Below, piece by piece: positions 59,189 to 64,000 of a stretch of 64,000 nucleotides of DNA. Source of the stretch: Selenomonadales bacterium 4137-cl. Its GTDB lineage: Bacteria > Bacillota > Negativicutes > Sporomusales > UBA7701. The position numbers and the translations under genes are program-made. A model generated the notes under the pieces. The model was given only the letters and a program-made list of their open reading frames with translations. It was not told the DNA's origin and made no database searches. Numbering within the stretch: position 1 is the first letter of the stretch; each line of letters begins with the position of its first letter. Location of the stretch: positions 1,896,501 through 1,960,500 of the forward strand of contig JAUOZS010000001.1 of assembly GCA_032334055.1 (NCBI GenBank), given 5' to 3'.

Positions 59189-60016
59189 TCAGCCGCGGAC
59201 GGGAAGTCTTTCTTCCTGTTGGTCGTCGGCGGCCAGGGCCAGCCTGAGGGTGCCAAGGTCGGCGAAGATGTAGTCGGGGGCTACGGCGGCGGAGCCGAGG
59301 TCGGCTGCTTTGGTTTCGCCGCTGAGGACGAGGATGGAGGTGATGCCGGCGTTTTTGCCGGTGGCGATGTCGGTGTAGAGGCGGTCGCCGACGATGGCGG
59401 TGGCAGACGCCGGGCAGTTCGTTTTGGCGAGGACGGCGTCGATGATGTCGCGGTGGGGTTTGCCGATGATGTGGGGACGGACGCCGGTGGAGGCGGCGAT
59501 GAGTTCGGTCATGGCGCCGCAGTCGGGGATGAAGCCGTCTTCTGTGGGGCAGTTGATGTCGGGATGGGTGGCGATGAAGGGAACGCCGGCGCGGATGAGG
59601 CGGCAGGCGGTGGTGAGTTTGTCGTAGGTGAGGGTTTTGTCGAAGCCGAGGACGACGAAGTCGGGGGCGTCGGCGGTGAGGGTGAAGCCATGGGCGGCGA
59701 ATTCGGCTTCGAGGTCGGGGGTGCCAAGGAGGAATACGCGGGCGGCGCGGTGGCGCCTGGCGAGGTATAGGCAGGCGGCTTCGCCGCTGGTGAGGATGTC
59801 CTGCGGTTTCGCGGGCCAGCCCATCGCGGTGAGTTTTTCGGCATAAAAAACAGCGGACCGGGACGAGTTGTTGGTGAGGAAGAGGTAGTCCCTGCCGCTA
59901 TGGCTGAGGTAGCGCATAAAGTCGAGCGACCCCGGCAAGAGTTGTTCGCCGAGGTAGAAGGTTCCGTCCATGTCAAGGAGAAAGCAACGTATGTCAGCAA
60001 GTCTGCGCATCATCAT
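59189..60016 (-). CDS. HAD-IIA phosphatase, NagD/4-nitrophenylphosphatase type
   Basis: 275 residues. Motif I FLLDMDGTFYLGEQLLPGS, motif II LTNNSS, cap region with FVVLGFDKTLTYDKL and IATHPDINCPTEDGFIPDCGAM, motif III in IIGKPH, motif IV VGDRLYTDIATGKNAG. Dephosphorylates small phosphate esters such as glycerol-phosphate, phosphoglycolate or sugar phosphates. 40 bp upstream of the binding protein in the same direction: the first gene of the importer operon, suggesting uptake of an organophosphate. Confidence 0.92.
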   Translation of the reverse strand: MMMRRLADIRCFLLDMDGTFYLGEQLLPGSLDFMRYLSHSGRDYLFLTNNSSRSAVFYAEKLTAMGWPAKPQDILTSGEAACLYLARRHRAARVFLLGTPDLEAEFAAHGFTLTADAPDFVVLGFDKTLTYDKLTTACRLIRAGVPFIATHPDINCPTEDGFIPDCGAMTELIAASTGVRPHIIGKPHRDIIDAVLAKTNCPASATAIVGDRLYTDIATGKNAGITSILVLSGETKAADLGSAAVAPDYIFADLGTLRLALAADDQQEERLPVRG

Positions 60017-60213
60017 GAACTCACTCTTCGATTCCGCCGTATGTTAATGGGGTGTATTTCGCTAAACTTGCCTGGCAATCCTCTCTTTTTTCGGAAAATA
60101 TTATAAAAATCCGGTCCGGATGTCTAGATAATTTTTTTGTCAGAGTTGCATGATAATTCTTGCTTTACGTTGAATATATTACGAATATCCGGTTTCTGAG
60201 AGGTGGCTGTTCT

Positions 60214-60891
60214 ATGGAGTTCGATTTCCCGGGATTGAAGAAGAATGTGCTGACGATGGGCGATAAGACGGCGGAGGCGGTCGGCCTGGCCGTGAGGGCG
60301 CTGGTGGATAACGACGCCGTGGCTGCGGCCGAGGCGCGAGAGATAGAGAAACAGGTGGATGCGATGTATCTCGCGATTAACGAGCTTTGCCTCGGCAGTC
60401 TGGCCGCCAGGCCTTGCTGCCGCGACGAGGTGAATTTCGTGACCAGCAGCCTGAAGATCGCGATGGAGCTTGAGAGGACGTGCGACTACGCCAATCAGAT
60501 CGCCAAGCTGGTGCAGAAGAAGTTCGCGACGCTGAATATGGAGCCGCTGATGACGCTGCACGGGTCGGTGGCGAGTATGAAGGACCAGTCGCTGGAGATG
60601 CTGCGGGGGGCGCTGCGCTGTTACGATACGCTGGATTGCGCGCTGATGAGGCAGGTTGTCGATAAGGATAATTCGGTCGATAAACGCAACCGCGATCTGT
60701 TCCGCGATATGGTGTGCGTGTTGTCGGTGCAGCCGTGGATCCAGGAGACGATTATGGATTATCATGTGGCGATCCGCTATATCGAGCGGGTGGCCGACCG
60801 GGCGACGAATATCGCCGAGCTGGCGTTTTACATCGTCGAGGGCGAGCCGATGAAGAAGAAAGCGGCGCAAGGGGGCGAGACTGTTGGTTGA
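60214..60891 (+). CDS. phoU: PhoU-family phosphate regulator
   Basis: 225 residues from ATG 60214 with AGAGGTG nine bases upstream; a frame open from 60160 lacks a site. Two three-helix PhoU bundles: (first) LGLAVRALVDNDAVAAAEAREIEKQVDAMYLAIN...LKIAMELERTCDYANQIAKL, (second) DRNRDLFRDMVCVL...YHVAIRYIERVADRATNIAELAFYIVEG. Both E/DxxxD metal motifs seem present. Represses the Pho regulon and modulates phosphate uptake. Overlaps mgtC by 8 bp. No pst genes are adjacent. Confidence 0.92.
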   Translation: MEFDFPGLKKNVLTMGDKTAEAVGLAVRALVDNDAVAAAEAREIEKQVDAMYLAINELCLGSLAARPCCRDEVNFVTSSLKIAMELERTCDYANQIAKLVQKKFATLNMEPLMTLHGSVASMKDQSLEMLRGALRCYDTLDCALMRQVVDKDNSVDKRNRDLFRDMVCVLSVQPWIQETIMDYHVAIRYIERVADRATNIAELAFYIVEGEPMKKKAAQGGETVG

Positions 60892-61552
60892 CGATTATAC
60901 GATGGTGACGCGCCTGGTGATTTCGGTCATTCTGGGCGGCATCATCGGGTTTGAGCGCCAGCACCGCGGCAAGACGGCGGGGCTGAGGACGCATATTCTG
61001 GTATGCCTGGGGTCGTGCCTGGTGGCGGTGCTGTCGCTGAATCTGTATGCCGGCGTGGAGGGCAAGACGAACGCCGATCCGGCCAGGTTGGCGGCCCAGG
61101 TTGTCAGCGGCATCGGTTTTCTCGGCGCCGGGGCGATCATGAAGGAGGGGCCGACGATCAAGGGCCTGACGACGGCGGCCAGCCTGTGGGTGGTGGCGAG
61201 CGTGGGCCTGGCGACCGGGGCGGGCGCCCTGGTGGGGGCGGTGGCGACGACGATGCTGGTGGTGCTGGCGCTGGAGGTGCTGCCGCGGATCGACCAGTTG
61301 TACGCGAAGCGCAGCCCGCGGGTGCAGGACCTGCTGATCAAGTCGCTGGACAAGCCGGGCCAGATCGGCCGCATCGGCTCTGCCCTGGGCGGCCTGGGGG
61401 TGGGCATCCTCCAGATCCAGATCGAGGACGCCGAGGAGCCGGGGAAGATTTATATCCCGCTGACGGTGAAGCTTTCGGAACGCAGCGAGCTCGACAAGGT
61501 GATCAAGGAGCTGTGCGGCATCGAGGGCATTCTGGATATCGATACGAAGTGA
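60884..61552 (+). CDS. MgtC/SapB-family membrane protein
   Basis: 222 residues, TTG start inside the end of phoU. Four or five N-terminal spans with the family signature GGIIGFERQHRGKTAGLRTHILVCLGS and QVVSGIGFLGAGAIMKEGPTIKGLTTAASLWVVASVGLA; the C-terminal ~85 residues form an ACT-like cytoplasmic domain. Linked to Mg2+ limitation and phosphate/ATP homeostasis, which fits the phoU partner. Confidence 0.93.
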   Translation: MVDDYTMVTRLVISVILGGIIGFERQHRGKTAGLRTHILVCLGSCLVAVLSLNLYAGVEGKTNADPARLAAQVVSGIGFLGAGAIMKEGPTIKGLTTAASLWVVASVGLATGAGALVGAVATTMLVVLALEVLPRIDQLYAKRSPRVQDLLIKSLDKPGQIGRIGSALGGLGVGILQIQIEDAEEPGKIYIPLTVKLSERSELDKVIKELCGIEGILDIDTK

Positions 61553-61559
61553 GTCACGG

Positions 61560-62285
61560 AGCCACCCGTTAAACGGGTGGCTTGGGTTAGCCCTGAAAGG
61601 GCATGATACTAGCTGAGTCTCAAGACTCACTGAAAGTTTGCCAACCGCATAGCGTTCTCAGTCAGCCCCTTAAGGGGCTGGCTTTTTTATGACCTTTTTA
61701 CCGGTTCACCCGTGAACGGGTCAATCAATTCTTTAAGGCTCAGTTGGTCGGCAACTATATCCTCTTGCAATTGCTCCCTGATATACTTCTCAATCGCCTC
61801 TTTATTTCGCCCTACTGTATCTACAAAGTATCCCCGACACCAAAATTGTCGATTACCATACTTGTATTTCAAGTTCGCATGCCTATCGAATATCATAAGC
61901 GAGCTTTTGCCCTTTAAGTACCCCACGAAATACGCTACACTGATTTTGGGCGGTATGCTTACTAGCATATGGATGTGGTCCGGGCATGCATTGGCTTCGA
62001 GTATTTCTACCCCTTTATACTCACAAAGCTTTCTGAGTATCACCCCTATATCCGCCTTAATTTTGCCGTAGATGACCTGCCTTCTGTATTTTGGAGCGAA
62101 AACTATGTGGTATTTACAGCGCCATTTGCTGTGTGATAGACTTTGAGTATCCATTTTGGATGCGCCTCCTTTGTTATTTATGCGGTCGGCAAACCTGCAT
62201 ATATTTTAACAAAGGAGGCTTTTCTTTCCTCCGCATAGCTATAAGCTTTTTGATACCACCTGCTTAGCAGGTGGTTGCCGCTTAC
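61560..62285 (-). mobile_element. IS200/IS605-type element with TnpA only
   Basis: Contains tnpA and hairpin-rich ends rather than inverted repeats of the usual kind: AGCCACCCG/CGGGTGGCT (61561-61584), CAGCCCCTTAAGGGGCTG (61663-61680) on one side, and CCACCTGCTTAGCAGGTGG (62259-62277) on the other. TTTGCCAACCGCAT (61637-61650) and ATGCGGTCGGCAAA (62182-62195) are near-perfect inverses. No tnpB. Exact ends cannot be fixed by eye. It sits right next to structured repeat copy 6. Confidence 0.7.
61687..62154 (-). CDS. tnpA: IS200/IS605-family transposase TnpA (Y1 HUH nuclease)
   Basis: 155 residues. YHIVFAPKYRRQVIYGKI near the N terminus, the HUH motif in ACPDHIHMLVSIPP, and the C-terminal YFVDTVGRNKEAIEKYIREQ with the catalytic Tyr. 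Transposes single-stranded DNA through hairpin ends. Uninterrupted, so potentially active. Related Y1 enzymes (RAYTs) move REP repeats; this one looks like a plain IS200 TnpA by length. Confidence 0.95.
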   Translation of the reverse strand: MDTQSLSHSKWRCKYHIVFAPKYRRQVIYGKIKADIGVILRKLCEYKGVEILEANACPDHIHMLVSIPPKISVAYFVGYLKGKSSLMIFDRHANLKYKYGNRQFWCRGYFVDTVGRNKEAIEKYIREQLQEDIVADQLSLKELIDPFTGEPVKRS

Positions 62286-62295
62286 GCAACGCGAA

Positions 62296-62318
62296 AAAAC
62301 CGCCGGGAGGCGGTTTTT
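62296..62318 (+). terminator. terminator between IS and repeat copy 6
   Basis: AAAACCGCC, loop GGGA, GGCGGTTTTTTTT. Confidence 0.85.
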
Positions 62319-62351
62319 TTTTGCTATGGGGGCACGATCCACCCCTATGCG

Positions 62352-62479
62352 AGCGGACGTTCAGAACCGTCCAGATACAAGGCGCACCGGAGGATGGCCC
62401 GCGATGGCGTACTTGGTTGCGTACGTCGAGTGGGCCATCCGAGGAGCAACGCAGTAGATGGGCGGTTCTGGGCGTCCGC
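62352..62479. repeat. structured repeat family 1, copy 6
   Basis: Outer helix GCGGACG/CGTCCGC, helix 2 AACCGTCCA/TGGGCGGTT, apical stem GGATGGCCC/GGGCCATCC, tip GGCGTAC...GTACGTC. All three helices differ in sequence from other copies yet still pair. It ends 1 bp before the stop of the DUF815 gene. Confidence 0.9.
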
Positions 62480-62480
62480 C

Positions 62481-63713
62481 TCAGACTATTTTGCCCAATA
62501 GATGTTGGATGAATTGGCGGGCTACGCGGCCGGACCTCCCCGAATGGCTGAATTCCCACTGCAGGGCTTCTTTGTTGAGCTGTTCTTCGCCGAGGCCGAT
62601 TTTGTGCTTCTGGGCGAGTTTGTGGACGATGTTGAGGTATTCCTGCTGGTCGGGGGACGGGAAGGTGATGGTGAGGCCGAAGCGGTCGGCGAGGGCGATT
62701 TTTTCGTTGAGGGAGTCGAAGCGGTGGATTTCGTCGTCGCCGCCCTGGCGGTCCTGCCAGGTTTCCTTGACAAGGTGGCGGCGGTTGGAGGTGGCGTAGA
62801 TGAGGACGTTGGCCGGCCTGGTCTGGAGGCTGCCGTCGATGACGGTTTTGAGGTGTTTGAAGTCGCCGTCGGAGTCTTCGAAGGAGAGGTCGTCGAGGAA
62901 GAGGATGCATTTTTTGCCGCGGCTGCCGAGGAGGTCGCTGACAGTCTGGAGGTGGAGGAGGTCGCCCTTGGCGACTTCGACGAGGCGGAGGCCGCGGATG
63001 GCGTAGGCGTTGACGAGGGCTTTGACGGTGGAGGATTTGCCGGTGCCGCGGGGGCCGATGAGGAGGACGTTGTTGGCGGGGCGGCCGGCGAGGAAGGCTT
63101 CGGTGTTTTCTTTGAGGGTGTTTTTCTGGCGCTCGTAGCCGATGATGTCGTCGAAGGTGGTTTTGTCGTAGTGGGTTATGCCGGCGAGGCCGTTTTTGCG
63201 GTCCCAGCGGAAGGCGACGTGGTTGGCCATCTGGCCGCAGCCGTAGACGGCGTAGTGCTTGGCGAGCATGGCGGCGAGGCCGGCGGGGGTGGCCGCGCCG
63301 GCGGATGCCCAGCTTTGCTTGAGGGCGTTGAAGGCGAGGAGGTCGCTGGCGACGGTGGGTCTGTAGCCGGCGAGCAGGCCGCCGGCGAAGGCGGCGGTGG
63401 CGTCGTGGACGCGCTTTAGGATGGCGAGGTCGTGGGCGCAGGCGGTAAGAAGGCTTGCGCCGATCTGGCCGCGCTGTTTTTCGGCGGTGATGCTGAAGGT
63501 GTTTTCGTCGACGACAAGGAGGTAGATGAGGTGGTCGCCGAGGACGTTGCCGGCGAGTCCGTATTGCTCGGCGAGGGCGATGAGGGCGGCGACGGTGGCG
63601 GGCGGCAGGGCTCCCCCCTCCCCTGCCCTGTCGGCGTGGGCGAGGAGCTGCCTGACGACCGGGTCGTCGAGGAGGCTGCGGAAAATAACCAGGTTATTGA
63701 GGTCGGCGAACAT
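62481..63713 (-). CDS. DUF815-family AAA+ ATPase
   Basis: 410 residues from ATG 63713 (GAGGTG five bases upstream). N-terminal ~180 residues are helical and family-specific; then THYDKTTFDDIIGYERQKNTLKENTEAFLAGRPANNVLLIGPRGTGKSSTVKAL with Walker A GPRGTGKSS, Walker B ILFLDDLSFE, sensor ATSNRRHLVKETWQDR, and a C-terminal lid. Common in anaerobic Firmicutes; no assigned function. Single gene, ends at repeat copy 6. Confidence 0.92.
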   Translation of the reverse strand: MFADLNNLVIFRSLLDDPVVRQLLAHADRAGEGGALPPATVAALIALAEQYGLAGNVLGDHLIYLLVVDENTFSITAEKQRGQIGASLLTACAHDLAILKRVHDATAAFAGGLLAGYRPTVASDLLAFNALKQSWASAGAATPAGLAAMLAKHYAVYGCGQMANHVAFRWDRKNGLAGITHYDKTTFDDIIGYERQKNTLKENTEAFLAGRPANNVLLIGPRGTGKSSTVKALVNAYAIRGLRLVEVAKGDLLHLQTVSDLLGSRGKKCILFLDDLSFEDSDGDFKHLKTVIDGSLQTRPANVLIYATSNRRHLVKETWQDRQGGDDEIHRFDSLNEKIALADRFGLTITFPSPDQQEYLNIVHKLAQKHKIGLGEEQLNKEALQWEFSHSGRSGRVARQFIQHLLGKIV

Positions 63714-63768
63714 GGGATCACCTCGTCCGTGTTTAGGTGTCCGCCGAGGGCGGAAACCAATATTACAT

Positions 63769-64000
63769 CTATTTAATAACAGACGGGGTGTTTGTGTCAA
63801 GAGTTACATTTTCCGGGCCGTTTACGAAGGCGGCGGCGTGGTAGGAGCTGCGGACGAGGGGGCCGGCGGCGATATGGTCGAAGCCCAGGGAGCGGGCGGT
63901 TTCCTCGTAGCGGCGGAAGGCGTCGGGGTGAATGTATTCGACGACCGGCAGGTGGCTGTCGGACGGCCGCAGGTACTGGCCGAGGGTGAGGGCGCGGACG
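63769..64000 (-). CDS. lipA: lipoyl synthase, C-terminal part (gene continues past window)
   Basis: About 76 residues visible to TAG 63771-63769. [52 protein letters not shown] is the classic C terminus of LipA, including the RSSYHA serine that ligates the auxiliary cluster. Inserts sulfur into octanoyl groups on E2/GcvH proteins. Lipoylated E2 is needed for the acetoin dehydrogenase encoded at 45-49 kb. The radical SAM core is outside the window. Confidence 0.95.
   Translation of the reverse strand, partial: VRALTLGQYLRPSDSHLPVVEYIHPDAFRRYEETARSLGFDHIAAGPLVRSSYHAAAFVNGPENVTLDTNTPSVIK

Overview
The window comes from a GC-rich, anaerobic, spore-forming Firmicute, most likely a Negativicute of the Sporomusaceae type (inference from gene content, no rRNA or marker search possible). 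The pointers are an oxygen-independent class III ribonucleotide reductase set (nrdR-nrdD-nrdG), a CotF-like spore coat protein, a YlmC/YmxH-type PRC-barrel protein, a DUF815 AAA ATPase, a TIGR03960-type radical SAM protein and many small secreted paralogues. Intergenic space is rich in strong hairpins and dispersed structured repeats.

Layout. 0-6.3 kb: partial unknown gene, short FtsH-like protease, soluble chemotaxis-type signalling protein, MarR-GNAT pair with a clear promoter/operator, DEAD-box RNA helicase divergent from a zinc-ribbon protein. 6.3-9.7 kb: accessory segment with a frameshifted DUF1508-like gene, an intact IS256-family element with target duplication, an AT-rich orphan gene, a GC-rich structured repeat and an Arr rifampin ADP-ribosyltransferase. 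9.8-12.9 kb: PadR-HlyD-MFS drug efflux operon with a palindromic operator. 13-29.7 kb: transporters (LysE, EamA, APC), pgeF plus radical SAM, DoxX, a secreted (Gln-Asn)83 low-complexity protein, a GGDEF protein, coat protein and rsgA. 29.7-38.5 kb: a lower-GC variable region with a GT-C-like glycosyltransferase flanked by a 200-bp direct duplication of the rsgA leader, several secreted protein paralogues, and at least three genes broken by single-base frameshifts. 38.5-41.7 kb: nrdR-nrdD-nrdG operon behind two NrdR boxes 31 bp apart. 42-44.6 kb: 6-phosphogluconate dehydrogenase and a PfkB sugar kinase, probably acquired. 45.3-51.5 kb: acetoin catabolism operon (Lin0512 family gene, acoA, acoB, acoX, DUF6506) behind a near-perfect sigma-54 promoter, with the activator acoR upstream. 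51.6-61.6 kb: EamA transporters, GlpP-like antiterminator, extended SDR, an iron/organophosphate-type ABC importer with a HAD phosphatase, PhoU and MgtC. 61.6-64 kb: IS200-type element, DUF815 ATPase, and the 3' end of lipA.

The most unusual feature is a dispersed ~125-bp element present six times (14.2, 17.0, 38.4, 49.3, 57.9 and 62.4 kb). Each copy lies just downstream of the stop codon of a leftward gene, and its outer and second helices change by compensatory substitutions between copies, which argues for selection on an RNA (or hairpin DNA) structure. A second, larger GC-rich structured repeat occurs three times (9.1, 36.7, 44.8 kb). Neither is explained by the genes.

Regulation visible in sequence: a MarR operator overlapping its own TTGAAA-17-TATAAT promoter, a PadR-type palindrome, NrdR tandem boxes, a sigma-54 promoter for the aco operon, and a 19-codon leader peptide in front of rsgA. 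At least six genes are broken by apparent single-nucleotide deletions, some in homopolymers, so sequencing error must be separated from real decay before those are called pseudogenes.
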